A DNA stretch of 64,000 nucleotides from Syncephalis plumigaleata (GCA_025201365.1 JAIXMF010000031.1:1-64000), one strand, 5' to 3'; shown: positions 34,774 through 45,406, counted from the stretch's first letter. Notes: generated by a model not told the origin, from the letters alone. Numbers and translations are program-made.

Positions 34774-35567
34774 TTAGATGATTTCTATTTTGTGATTGTC
34801 CTGATTGACACTGTCAATGTGAACGAGAATGCAGGTAGAACAAAAGATCCTGCAGAATAGGGCGAGGAGCATTGCTTGTGTACCATCATGAGCCATACGT
34901 TCCCAGATACTAAACGGTGACAGTACGTATTGCTTATAGGCAGCATGGCAGAATATACCGGAAAAGAGCATGCCGAGCGGAATGTTGACGCTCGCCCAAT
35001 ACCATACCATCAACTATGGATATTACACCGAGCAGTCGAGTGTTGTTTCTACGGTGAAATAGCCGTAGCATATCATTAGGAAAGGATAGGGGATTTGCGG
35101 TAGTATTAGCGAGATGCCAATGTACAAGATCCATTCCACTTGGATAGGACAGAGTAGACTTTATGAAGCAGGATTGCGCTATTGCATAGTATTGAACATC
35201 CTATACCGGCCATTTCGGTGCTGAAAGCCATTTGACAATTAAGCCCGTCCACTAGCGGTGTCAGCAGAAATGTGGCCACCATTAGTGTGCCTGGAAGTGA
35301 CGTCAAAAAGGAGCACCACAGCGGTAGGTTATGAGGTTTTGACACAAGTGCTCGACATGCTACCAAAGTATTCCGAGCAAACAAGTAGACTAGTAGTACT
35401 TGCATCCCTGTTAGTCTTTTACGTTGCTCGGACTGATCTCCCGATGCCATTATATAAAAGTCTTTGATGCTTAGTTCACCTAGTGGATGATGTAGAATGT
35501 CGCCTGCCTGCTCGGCCGATTTGATCCATTCAGCATCTCGTGGATTATTGTAATCGATAATCGGCAT
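34774..35567 (-). pseudogene. Decayed paralogue of the 43475-44287 membrane protein
   Basis: The first 150 codons from the ATG at 35567 are clearly homologous to the intact gene at 43475-44287: MPIIDYNN, DQSEQRKRLTGMQ, VYLFARN and SILCNSAILLHK match their counterparts. Near 35140 the frame shifts after VLSKW. Homology then continues in another frame (WILYIGISLILP, then FTVETT) and meets two stop codons around 35005-35030. It resumes with VWYWASVNIPLGMLFSGIF, AAYKQY and a final HIDSVNQD. One frameshift and two stops make it a pseudogene unless unusual splicing removes them; I saw no intron with good signals covering these points. Confidence 0.7.
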
Positions 35568-35842
35568 TATCGCTATTACTATGATGTATGTATATATATT
35601 GTCAACGTACCGAACATTCCATCACCATTCAATTCTTTGTTAATACATTAATGAATGAAATGGTCATTTATTGGCAGTTGTAACAATACGCTGTCATCAT
35701 CTTGACATGGATTGAATTGTTAACATCATAGCTTTATTCCAATCATGAAAGCATCAACCATTAATAAAACTTGTATAAACCTGATATCAAATAGATTGCT
35801 ATGACGTCTTACGGAAATACCGAGTAAATCTATTCCAGATGG

Positions 35843-37019
35843 TTATAGTAGTTGTGGTCGAGACTGGTGTGCTTGTTGTGCTTGTATTAACATACTCCTC
35901 AATGCAACCGCAAAGCTTGTACAGTCTTTACCGCTTATCGATAGGGTAGTCATTCGGAGCACTGAAATATAGATCTTTACAGCATTTTCCAACTTCCTCC
36001 CCGTTAATCTTCGAAAAGCTGCAGGACCAACCCTTTGTTCTATATCCTGTTCTATTCTCATACGTTCATCGGGAGAGATATTTAGTGGATTCTCCGCAAT
36101 CTCTAGGTCAATCTTGTCTGAAATATAATCATCAAGTGCCTGATAATAACCCCTACAGGCATAAGGACTTGGTGATTGAGGACTACTCGTTACAGGCGGG
36201 GTATTGATATACAGCTGTTTTATAGGCGGTCGTGGTCTTCTCCATACATCAAACTCGGATATCGTTACCTTCAATTGACCTGTAGCTTGTCGCTGAACCC
36301 TAACCTCTACATTTATACGTTAACTATATGTGGCATAACTTGATAATACTTACTGCCTAAGTCTAGTTTTATATTCGTAACACCGGCATTAAAAAGGTAA
36401 ATAAAACCTATGAACTAGTTAGTACATGCACTCAATAGCATTGATTAACAGCTTACCTTTAAGTAATTGTGGTATGATTTGATTGAGAATAACCAGCTTA
36501 TCTAAATAGTTTTTATGCTGCACGAATTGCTCCAAGTACAGGCCACTAATATTGTGGTAGATAAAGCAATTTCCTGCAGGTTGAGCTGGTCCTTCGGGAA
36601 CTGGTATAAATTTTAGTGGATTCTTGACGTAATTGCTATAGTCTTTATTGACCACTCTATTTCGTGCGGCCACAAGTGCCTTTTATACAAGGGTAAGTAG
36701 AAGAAGTATAAATGATGTCCATTATACTTACGTCAAATATTGCTTTCTCACGATCACTAGCCGTGCACGTCATATACGCAGGCTCTTCACCATACGTAAG
36801 TTGAGCAGTACTAAAAGTCCTGCCTACTCCTCCATCAATCCATTCCAAATCTGATATGCCTTCCTCGACAGCTACTCGCTCTATGTGGCTACTAGCGTAC
36901 AAGTTTGAATTGGGGTTTCCAGCGATATTGCCACCAATTACTTGTGCCTGGGTGGCACATGATATCAGTACCAATACCGCGGTTATCGTCAATGTCGTTT
37001 GGAGAAGTAGTGAGCGCAT
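35843..37019 (-). CDS. Secreted pseudokinase, paralogue of the two kinases at 26-29 kb
   Basis: Four exons (37019-36732, 36679-36457, about 36398-36353, about 36311-35843) give roughly 340 residues. The signal peptide is clear (LLLQTTLTITAVLVLISCATQAQ). The layout and intron positions follow secreted kinase 2: a phase-0 intron after the alpha-C region and phase-1 introns before and after the catalytic loop. All catalytic residues are changed. The beta-3 lysine is Thr (AYMTCTA where kinase 2 has SFMKCT), the HxD loop reads NAGVTNIKLDLG without the Asp or Asn, and DFD reads EFD (TISEFDVW). Reading frames and splice sites are intact, so it looks like an expressed dead kinase, perhaps a decoy or scaffold, rather than debris. 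Confidence 0.65.
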
Positions 37020-37825
37020 GTTATTCGTGATATCTAGTAAGATCCAAAAGATAGGATAGACGAGCGTGTATATGTGTGGATAGCGAGAGATGAGAGAAAA
37101 GGAAAGAAACAGTATTGTCGTCTCTATTTATGTCGTAAACGGTTTAGATGCGCCAGTCTATTGAATAGAACGATGCTTCGACTGTAAACAGAGTATTGCA
37201 GAACAAAACAATATCAACCCCACATGTAGGATTGCCATTAACAGTATGACATCCACCAGTTGCATTCTGCTTTTATTCTATCTCGGTAATTCGAATGTCA
37301 CTCTATTTCATCCTACTTTGGATAAATGAATGTTTTAATTGTAAGTTGCGTGCTAAGGAAAAGAAAAAGCATTGCACGACATCACTTGCCATTAATAGCA
37401 TACTCATTACTAACAGCCCATGCCAATATATACTCATATATATAATGTCCAATACAATGACAATAGCAAGAGTACGCGTCATTATTGATGGAGTATTTTG
37501 AAATGATGATGATGTGTAGATTCAAACAATTGATAGATCATGCGGTTATATGGCATGGCAAGCATTCATCATTCATTCATCTAATTGGTACTTGCTTACT
37601 AAATGCACTATCAATAAGAAGCATATTGCCAATGCAGCCATACCAATATCGGCCATCATCATCTCGGCTATAAATCGAGCACTTTTTGACACACTCGCCT
37701 TGTCATCTTCATGCTCTCTCTTCTACTCTAGCTACTACTACTATCACCACTCATATATGCCACTACCTTATATTCTCGTTCTAGTTTGTTTATCTGTCTA
37801 TACATTCCACTAGATTAATACCAAC
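37020..37825. other. Intergenic region
   Basis: Upstream of the pseudokinase (minus) and of the small secreted frame at 37826 (plus). A TATAAAT element lies at 37669-37675. Overlapping frames at 37485-37813 have no support. Confidence 0.35.
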
Positions 37826-38011
37826 ATGAAGTTCTCTGCCGTTGTCGCTGTCATCAATCTGGTCGCCATTGAAGCTAAGCCCAATAGGATGCGTCGTGCT
37901 GTTGTCGAACGCCGTTCACTTAATCCCAGTCCCAGTCCCAGTCCCAGCTTTAGCTCTAGCGAAAATAGTCAAGCCGTTGCTCGCTCAACGACTGCCAATC
38001 AAAAAGCGTAA
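37826..38011 (+). CDS. Candidate short secreted peptide with Pro-Ser repeats
   Basis: A 61-residue frame beginning MKFSAVVAVINLVAIEA, a typical short fungal signal sequence. It is followed by a basic stretch (NRMRRAVVERRS) and four Pro-Ser pairs (NPSPSPSPS), then Ser/Asn/Gln-rich sequence. A TATA-like element sits about 155 bases upstream. Beyond the stop, the same frame continues for 33 codons of similar Gln/Asn/Ser composition before a second stop, so the gene may once have been longer. No family is recognised. Confidence 0.4.
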   Translation: MKFSAVVAVINLVAIEAKPNRMRRAVVERRSLNPSPSPSPSFSSSENSQAVARSTTANQKA

Positions 38012-38331
38012 ATCAACGCTCAAAAAAGTCAAACTGTACACCAAACGTTCCATCCGAATGAACAAACTAACAACGTTATTGCTAATGGTGGTAGTTCGGG
38101 TATTAGTAACTGAAGCCTATGCTTAAGAAGATGCAAGATCCATCAATGTTCATGCCACTCAAGTCGCTATTCAATTGTTCATTACGTAAATATCAACATG
38201 TATCTGATGCTGTTGTCCCCAATCAAGCATCCTAGCTCACATTGAATAAATACATAGTAATTTCACCCTTTTAATTTCAATAACGCGCAGAAAAAACACG
38301 TTTCATTTCTTTACCACTTCTTTTCTTCATA
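38012..38331. other. Intergenic region upstream of RFC3
   Basis: No gene was seen. The last 60 bases are the pyrimidine-rich RFC3 leader. Confidence 0.3.
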
Positions 38332-39820
38332 ATGACGACTATGGACGTGGATCTACCCAGCCAAACAGGCAAGGATCAAGAAATGAACATAGACAGTGCT
38401 GCGGAGGACCATAAGCAACACCTGCCCTGGTAAGCTGCTTTAATTACTGTAAACTACAAATATTTATTCATACGGTTGGTGTATACAGGGTAGAAAAGTA
38501 TCGACCAATAACCTTGGACGATCTTGTATCGCAGCAGGAGATTGTATCGACGTGTAAGCATACGCAAGTAGTAGTAATATAGCACTGAATACTAATAGTA
38601 CTGCAGTACAGAACTTTATAAAACAGGGTCGTCTACCTCATTTGTTGTTCTACGGTCCACCTGGCACGGGTAAAACATCGACCATACTGGCGTGTGCTCG
38701 TCAGCTGTATGAGAGTGAATTCTCATCGATGGTACTCGAGGTAGGCGGTGGTAACGAGCTGATAGATGGTTGATGTCGTAATACTGATATTGCTCTCTTG
38801 TATCGAAGCTGAATGCATCAGATGAACGCGGTATTGATGTGATTCGCAATCAGATTATCAGTTTTGCTAGCACACGGCGTACATCCGTGTAAGTACATGA
38901 AGATGAGCAATTCCATTACAATAACTCATAGTAACGACAATATACAGCGTTGGATTCAAACTGATTGTACTCGATGAAGCCGATGCCATGACTCAGGCAG
39001 CACAATCAGCATTGCGACGTGGTAAGTGGAGGAATACCACGATGGAATTGATGATGATATTGGCTGATAATAGTGTTGCATGATAGTCATCGAGAAATAC
39101 ACGACTAATGTTCGCTTCTGCATCATTTGCAATTACGTTAGCAAGATTATCCCGGCATTACAGTCTCGGTGTACGCGATTTCGATTTGCACCTCTTCAGA
39201 TTGATCAAATCACGTCTCGTTTGGATATGATCGTTAATAAAGAAGGGTAAGCATACTATTATTATTGTTGTTGTTATGATTAAGATAGAGTAACATAAAA
39301 ATGACAGGATCAATATTACAGACACGGGAAAGCAAGCATTGCTACGTGTATCACATGGAGACATGCGTCGTGTACTGAATATACTTCAGGCGTGCTATGC
39401 AGCATTCGATGCTATTGATGATACGGTGATCTATCAATGTACTGGCCAGCCACTTCCCGCTGATATTGAATACATCCTGCACTCATTGTTGAATGACGAG
39501 TTCTCCACCGCCCATTCAAGTAAGCATTACCGTATAGCTAATGAATAGTACAGGCTCATTTATTTGTTATACGAATAGAAATCAATCAGATACGCATCGA
39601 CAAAGGACTAGCATTGACAGACATTATTACGGAGATACACGAGTACCTAGGCAACACGGAACTGCCAAAGGAGACGCGTATTTATTTGCTAGATCATCTA
39701 GCTGAGGTTGAGCATCGATTAAGCAGTGGTGCCAATGAATCTATCCAGCTAAGCACAATGCTAGGTCATTTCAAGATAGCCATGGAAATTGCAGCAACCA
39801 GTGTGTCTAATACATGTTAA
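38332..39820 (+). CDS. RFC3: Replication factor C small subunit (yeast Rfc3, human RFC5)
   Basis: An AAA+ clamp-loader subunit that opens PCNA and loads it on primed DNA. Eight or so exons encode about 350 residues. Motifs in order: RFC box [18 protein letters not shown], Walker [33 protein letters not shown], Walker [18 protein letters not shown], sensor 1 ([16 protein letters not shown]), the SRCTRFRF arginine-finger SRC motif and sensor 2 ([12 protein letters not shown]). The C-terminal collar follows (GKQALLR..., [29 protein letters not shown]). The best match is yeast Rfc3 rather than Rfc2/4/5, because of the [24 protein letters not shown] stretch taken in two parts and the collar. Confidence 0.92.
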
Positions 39821-39941
39821 ATTATGAATAAACGTAAAAGCAATCTAATAAGTGTCATTAATGCGTAGATTTGAGATGATCACACTACTTGTTCATCTTT
39901 TCCTATTATTTTTATTATCACTACTATTGCTATCACATACT

Positions 39942-40505
39942 ATGGCTAATAGTAATCTGCTTGTTGAAAAGCAAAAGGAAGTCGACAGTCTAGTGGGAGA
40001 ACTGGACGCTATAACCCAACTGTCCGAGTCATTTCTACGCGGATTGAACGATCCAACATTCACAAATATACGACCTGCTGTTCAAGTAAAAGGTAGGCTG
40101 TTCCTTGTAGTATAGCCATAGACACTGTATACCAATTACTTTTGTATAATAGCGGAATTAGACACGCTTTGTAAGAAACTGACAGAACTACGCACTCATG
40201 CCAAAGAGTTGGGTCATGCACGTTTGGAGAAGCATAGTGTAATGGGCGAGACAAAAGATACTGCCGCCCCAGTAAACACGAGTAGTGGCAGTAAACAAAC
40301 GGATGACAATGAAGATGTTAAGATTGGATTAGACCTACTCAATGACACCAATAATGATAGCAATAGTAGTAATAGTAATCAATCTACGCAACCATCGCCA
40401 CAAACAATATTTGAACTATCTCGTGGTAAATCAGCTAGTGTACAAACATTATTCAGTTGGAAGATGGCATTCAGACAGAATGCACATACAGCAGCAAATA
40501 CGTAA
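39942..40505 (+). CDS. Small coiled-coil protein of unknown family
   Basis: Two exons (39942-40092, 40153-40505) encode about 167 residues. The first 80 form a predicted coiled coil (KQKEVDSLVGELDAITQL, then AELDTLCKKLTELRTHAK). The rest is Ser/Asn/Thr-rich, with a conserved-looking end (FELSRGKSASVQTLFSWKM). I chose the ATG at 39942; an ATG at 39862 in the same frame would add a Leu-rich hydrophobic stretch and lies only about 40 bases after the RFC3 stop. The pattern brings to mind small Mediator, BLOC or kinetochore coiled-coil subunits, but no specific match is secure. Confidence 0.65.
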
Positions 40506-40572
40506 TGGCTCTATGGTTGCATCTAATGGTAAACGCATGTAGGTTTATTCTTGGTACAAATAAGCAATGTCA

Positions 40573-41813
40573 TTAGATATCACCGGCATCATCGGCCATG
40601 TCCTACAGCAAAATACACGATAGGTTATAATGTGATTAGTATGGGCTTATGAGATGTGGCTAGTCGATTACCTTGGGCTCTTTAGGTTCTTGATCCTCGC
40701 CATACTGTATCGCATTATCAATATGCGATAAAACATACTCGATCGAGTCTTCCTCACGAATATTCAATGGAATAAAGCCTACCATATTGTAATCTTCCAC
40801 CTAGTATATGTGCACATATAGCTGATTAGTAGGCAGCAATAGCATCAGTGATCACCCGTACCAATTGTACAATTGCTTCATTAAGTCGAGTAAACTTTGT
40901 ACTGCCCCGATAACTATTGTCCTCTTGCAACAAGGATGGATCTGCATTAAGATACCTAGACAGTATGCAGTATTAACATGCTATCAACAGTGGGACACTC
41001 GTGCTACTCACCGATCCAGCTCTGGTTCTGGCATACCGGCCATCAAATCCATTTTAGACATGACATTAATGTGTGGAATCTCGAGCTGGATCATTGCTGA
41101 CATGGCACTAAGCGTGCCTGAAAAGTATTTACTCTTATCGACCATAAACTGACTCTCGAGTACGTAAACACCGCAGATGGCATAGCCTTGTCGCTTTAGA
41201 TGATCAGTTAGCGTACGCATGTAGGGGAAGTGCGTATACAATTCAATTTGACCTAGTAGATTCAACATTAGTGTAATGCACCATAGGAATGCATCCTATA
41301 GTCAATCACCTGGACAGTCGAATATCAAGTAGTCATCCTCGAAATCACCTAACGCATCATCAAGCCAGTCTAGATTCTCTAGCAAATACTCGAAGCAGTA
41401 GATGAGACCGCCATTAGGTCCAAGATGCAACTCCTCCATCACATCCTCTAATGAGATTAAATCGCGAATATCTAACCGGAATACTCGTCAATAATGACGT
41501 GGATATCCATTGGAGTTAGTCCACCTACCCACAGCCGGTGTATACTCGAACTTTTCCGCTGCAGGATCCAGATTCACCAAATGAACAGTACGTTTGATAG
41601 TCTCACTATGTTGAAGCATAGTCCTACAATAGGTGGACTACTAAGCGTTAGACTGATCGCGTAAGCTATATCCATACCGTCTACCACACCTACCTTGCCA
41701 CTGCCCGCAGGTCCAATGACTAATTGACAGTATTTACCCCTACATGTAATGGAATAACAGTAGATTATTAGTAACAAATAGTGGAGACATATACAAACAA
41801 GTAGTATTTACAT
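40573..41813 (-). CDS. GPN3: GPN-loop GTPase 3
   Basis: GPN3 works with GPN1 in assembly and nuclear import of RNA polymerase II. Eight exons encode about 285 residues. The start codon is itself split: AT at 41813-41812, then G at 41739 after a 72-base intron with a GTAAAT donor and TACTAAT branch site. G1 is [16 protein letters not shown]. Then come the LVNLDPAAE segment, [22 protein letters not shown] with the Gly-Pro-Asn loop, [13 protein letters not shown] (G3), [20 protein letters not shown], and the guanine-specificity motif reading MSKMDL. The C-terminus [12 protein letters not shown]...[13 protein letters not shown] is typical GPN3. The third-exon acceptor is the second of two adjacent TAGs, since the first would put a stop in frame. 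Confidence 0.9.
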
Positions 41814-41925
41814 TCTATATGAATTTTATACGACAAGGAATAAAAAGAATGAATTGAGTATCCATTATCCATTATTTTTATGTTTTATTTTCATTACTTT
41901 ATAGTATTTTCGCGTATACACCAAT

Positions 41926-43203
41926 ATGAAACGACATACTGAATCTGGCACGCTAACAGACGCTAAAAAAGTTCGCTTTGGAAACGCGGATACACCTAAT
42001 GACGACGATCATGACGAATTTGATCATGAATCACAGCTGGAAGAGCGTAAAACACGTCGCGGTGCAGTAAGAGTGGAAGGATACGACAATCCGTCGAGTG
42101 ACAGTGAGGACGGCGGTCAGGCCAGCGAGGATGACGAGCTGACACGGCGTGACATAGAAGAGGAAACGCCGGCTGATCAGGGACCGCCAGCGGCAAATGA
42201 CGATGACGTTGATATGTTTGCGGATGAACCGGTAAATATCAATAACAGCAGGACGACAAACAACAAGCAAAAGAAGGGAAAGTCAACGAAAAATGGAGTC
42301 CTTGGCGATGATGATGATGATGATAATGAGGACGGCCAGGATTATACGTCTTACGATTATTACGATCCAAGTGCAGGCGAATATAAGATTGAAGCGTTCA
42401 ATTTACGCGCTGAACTGGAGGAAGGAAAGTTCGATGAGAGCGGCACTTATATCCAGAATGCGCAAGACCCGCAACGATTCCATGACAGCTGGCTTGAAGG
42501 CGTGTCCGAGGAAGATATTAATAAGGCGCATGAAGCGCATAGGCGTCGTGAGCAGGAATTGCGCCAGCGTCTTGCTCAGGAAGAACGCGAGATTGATGAT
42601 GTTGCCGGAGCAACTCGTGCCGCACAACTTGATCTACTTGACTACTTGGAGGAAGATGAGACGGTGAATGCAGCGTTAAAACGACTAGGCGGTGGTATAA
42701 AGCGTAAGAAGTATGGCAATAGTCGCAGGTATAAGCAGCAACAGTCAGCGATGACGGAAGAGTCGAATGAAATGGATGCGGTTAATGCGACAAATATCGA
42801 GCAACGACACAATATCGAGCTATTAACCGGACTATGCGATCGACTAATGTCCTTGGGCCATTTAGACGTGTATGAGTGGACGGCTGATCACATACGACGT
42901 GATCTTGAAAAGCAGGGCGTAGTAATGCCGGAGCCTGCAACAACAGCAACAGCAACAACCACCACTTCTATGGGACAAATGGCAGAGAGCGAATTTATGG
43001 TAACTGGCACTACGGATGATAGCAAGGATGATCAACGGCAATGGGAGTTCAAATGGGCGGCCGATGCGACAAATATACACGGTCCTCATTCTACGGCAGA
43101 GATACGTGCCTGGGCATCGTATGGCTACTTTAATCCGGATGTGTTAATACGACAACTTGGTGAGGCTGAATTCTCCCCGATTGCTGAACTAAATATCAAT
43201 TAA
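41926..43203 (+). CDS. LIN1: GYF-domain U5 snRNP protein (Lin1/CD2BP2-like)
   Basis: A single-exon gene of 425 residues. Lin1/CD2BP2 (U5-52K) binds the Prp6/Prp8 part of U5 snRNP before tri-snRNP formation. The N-terminal half is acidic and low-complexity. The family core follows: YKIEAFNLRAELEEGKFDES, HDSWLEGVSEEDI and the Arg/Glu-rich helix. The C-terminal GYF domain reads WEFKWAADATNIHGPHST, then IRAWASYGYFNPDVLIRQL, with the conserved Trp, GP-[FH], Trp and GYF positions. The glycine-proline is followed by His rather than Phe. It is convergent with the membrane-protein gene on the other strand. Confidence 0.9.
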   Translation: MKRHTESGTLTDAKKVRFGNADTPNDDDHDEFDHESQLEERKTRRGAVRVEGYDNPSSDSEDGGQASEDDELTRRDIEEETPADQGPPAANDDDVDMFADEPVNINNSRTTNNKQKKGKSTKNGVLGDDDDDDNEDGQDYTSYDYYDPSAGEYKIEAFNLRAELEEGKFDESGTYIQNAQDPQRFHDSWLEGVSEEDINKAHEAHRRREQELRQRLAQEEREIDDVAGATRAAQLDLLDYLEEDETVNAALKRLGGGIKRKKYGNSRRYKQQQSAMTEESNEMDAVNATNIEQRHNIELLTGLCDRLMSLGHLDVYEWTADHIRRDLEKQGVVMPEPATTATATTTTSMGQMAESEFMVTGTTDDSKDDQRQWEFKWAADATNIHGPHSTAEIRAWASYGYFNPDVLIRQLGEAEFSPIAELNIN

Positions 43204-43474
43204 GTATTTGCGAACACGTTTTTTAGTATGTGTATATATCAATTTAATAAACGTATTCTATTCTTTAGTATTAAAATAAACCACTTTGTATTAAGACAAT
43301 TCGTATTATTTTACAGTGTCAATTTGCGATACATGCTGCATATAGCTTGTTCTGGTATGACGTTGCACGGTAGTATTACTTCGTTTACGGCAGCAATGAT
43401 CAGTCAGGATTGTTGTGACTACAGCCCTAATCATGACATTAGTAAATTTGCAATTAAGTGTACAGGAGTTCTCC

Positions 43475-44287
43475 TTACCAGTCCACGGCAAATAGAATAT
43501 CCTGGTTAGCTCCCTCGATATGGGAAAGAACGACAATGACACAGATGATATTGCACAACAGCGCTAGACACATTGTTTGTATGCCCTCACGCGTTAGACG
43601 CTTCCATATTTCGGAACCAAATAGCTTATATTGCTTGTAGGCTACGTAGCAGAATATAGTAGAGAATACAATGTTAAATGGAACGTTAATGCCCACCCAG
43701 TACCACATCGTGAATGATGGGTAATGAACTGTGCATCCTAGCTGTGGCTCCACGGTGATGTAAAAGTAGACGATTGACAAAAATGGATAACCAACAGGTG
43801 GTAGTGTCAGTGCAATCCCAATGTATAGAACCCATTTGTGTTGCATTAGTACTAGGTATGCCTTGTGAAGTAAAATAAGGTTGTTGCAAAGTATGGAAAT
43901 ACTTATGCTAACGTCCAGTCCCCAGACACCTATTCGACAGTTGAGTTTCTCTGCAGCTGGTACGAGTAGGTAGATTACCACCATTATCATGTTAAAGAAG
44001 GAAGCCGTAAAGGAGCAGTACAAAGGCAAGGTGCGCTGTCTCAATAGAAGCGCCCTTGCTGTCATAGTAAGATTTCGAGCAAATAAACACATAGAAAGTG
44101 TAGCAAACACAGTTTCGATTTGTATGCCGGTAAACCGTCTACGTTGCTCATGCTGATCTCCAGATGCTGCCATCAAATAATCGGCAATGCTTGTTTCACC
44201 CGATGGATGCAGTGGAATACCAGCTATTCTAACAGCGGTCTCTATCCATTCCGTCTCTTTTGGATCATTGTAATTAATAACTGGCAT
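43475..44287 (-). CDS. Multi-pass membrane protein, six or seven TM segments, accessory family
   Basis: A single-exon gene of 270 residues. A 65-residue polar N-terminus (MPVINYNDPKETEWI; SGDQHEQRRRFTGIQ) precedes hydrophobic segments: FATLSMCLFARNLTMTARAL, SFFNMIMVVIYLLVPAAE, ISISILCNNLILLHKAYLVL, VLYIGIALTLPPVGYPFLS, WYWVGINVPFNIVFSTIFCY and MCLALLCNIICVIVVLSHI. The overall size and spacing suit a small seven-TM-like protein, but I see no known receptor signature. Decayed relatives lie at 34774-35567 and 44705-45182, so this is a locally multiplied family of which only this copy is intact in the window. Confidence 0.7.
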   Translation of the reverse strand: MPVINYNDPKETEWIETAVRIAGIPLHPSGETSIADYLMAASGDQHEQRRRFTGIQIETVFATLSMCLFARNLTMTARALLLRQRTLPLYCSFTASFFNMIMVVIYLLVPAAEKLNCRIGVWGLDVSISISILCNNLILLHKAYLVLMQHKWVLYIGIALTLPPVGYPFLSIVYFYITVEPQLGCTVHYPSFTMWYWVGINVPFNIVFSTIFCYVAYKQYKLFGSEIWKRLTREGIQTMCLALLCNIICVIVVLSHIEGANQDILFAVDW

Positions 44288-44704
44288 GGTGATAATAATA
44301 ATAATAATAATAGTAATGGAGGATAAGGGAAGGCAGGCGGTATGTAGTTTAGATAATAAATATAAAACAAAGAGAACGAACGAGAGACCATGTACCTTTT
44401 AGCGAATGTACGTTTAACCGGTAGACTGAAATAGTGCTAACCAGTCACACTGTGCTGGATCGCACTCAATGTGGCATTATAGCTCGGTGATAGCATTGGG
44501 GACAAACTGGTTTATGCAGTATGTAGCAGAGGCGATCTCACACGAATTGAAAGACCATTCAAAACGCTCTATCGAATCACAATATGGCATGTGCTTTCAC
44601 CGCACATTTCCTAATCTAGTTGTCTGCAGATTAGGCTGATGGCCACAAACGTATATGTTTTACGGAGTGCGTTTAAACATGATACTGACAACACCATAGA
44701 ATTA
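44288..44704. other. Spacer between the intact and decayed membrane-protein genes
   Basis: Probably the upstream region of the 43475-44287 gene. An (ATA)n tract lies at about 44291-44312. No gene was seen. Confidence 0.3.
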
Positions 44705-45182
44705 CTAATTGTTGAATTCCGCCTTTATTACTTTGCAGTGCTGGGTCAATATAGTTGTACCCGTAGTCCTACTAATAAATTTAGATAGATGCGTATTCAT
44801 CTCTCTCGTAATAGCACTTATCATGTTCATGTTAGCCTTATCGATATGCACAGTAATAACGATAGTTGCACGAACCATGTTGCGTGACAATACTAGCCAC
44901 GTTGTTTGCAAGCCATCTCTTGCTTGACGTCTCCATATTTCGGAATCATATAGCTTATATTGCTTGTAAGTTATATAACAAATATACCAGAGAATACCGC
45001 ATTAACTGTCGCATTATCGGCCATCTAATACCATGGCATAACAATACAATCATTAATAGTGACATGTACGCAGCATAGTCTCCATTAGATAACATCGATT
45101 CATCGTAGTGCAATATCACCATGTAACAACACGACATTTGCAGTATTTCGTGGCTGTCATCTAATACGTAAAAGCTTGACAA
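44705..45182 (-). pseudogene. Fragment of a decayed membrane-protein paralogue
   Basis: A minus-strand frame ending at 44705 matches the C-terminal third of the gene at 43475-44287: YKQYKLYDSEIWRRQARDGLQT aligns, in two parts, with YKQYKLFGSEIWKRLTREGIQT, and HIDKANMNMISA with HIEGANQDILFA. Upstream, another frame (45182 to about 44955) carries only faint similarity to the fourth and fifth hydrophobic segments. The N-terminal half is missing. The remaining frame runs past the family's usual end by about 35 residues. Confidence 0.6.
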
Positions 45183-45316
45183 CTATCATTAAATAAACCA
45201 TACTAGTTAGCATACACGAGTGTAAATGTGCTCCGCGTTGATATCTAACGATGCTGTAGTGCAAAAAGACGTGGCAGACGTATGCAGCGCGCGTCAAAAT
45301 GTTTGTAGAATGTAGC

Positions 45317-45321
45317 AAAAA
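45317..45321 (-). terminator. RNA polymerase III terminator after tRNA-Glu
   Basis: A run of five T on the minus strand begins three bases after the tRNA 3' end. No T run of four or more is present in the spacer between the 5S gene and the tRNA. Confidence 0.7.
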
Positions 45322-45324
45322 GGA

Positions 45325-45396
45325 TTCCGCATCGGGGAATTGAACCCCGGCCCTGGCGGTGAGAGCGCCATATCCTAACCACTAGACGAATGCGGA
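45325..45396 (-). tRNA. tRNA-Glu (anticodon CTC)
   Basis: The 72-base minus-strand sequence folds as a standard tRNA. The acceptor arm TCCGCAT pairs with ATGCGGA and the discriminator is A. The D arm contains TCTAGTGGTTAGGAT. The anticodon stem-loop GGCGCTCTCACCGCC carries anticodon CTC. The T arm GCCGGGGTTCAATTCCCCG supplies the B box. There is no intron. It lies 10 bases downstream of the 5S rRNA gene on the same strand. Confidence 0.95.
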
Positions 45397-45406
45397 TGGT
45401 TGTTGT

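Noticed and set aside
39862-39941. Upstream ATG adding a Leu-rich hydrophobic N-terminus to the coiled-coil gene
   Set aside because: It lies only about 40 bases after the RFC3 stop, and the added Leu/Phe stretch looks like a translated pyrimidine-rich leader. Kept as an alternative, not the main call.
43475-44287. Homology between this membrane protein and the one at 3199-4395
   Set aside because: Both are hydrophobic and multi-pass, but no shared motif or loop pattern could be aligned.
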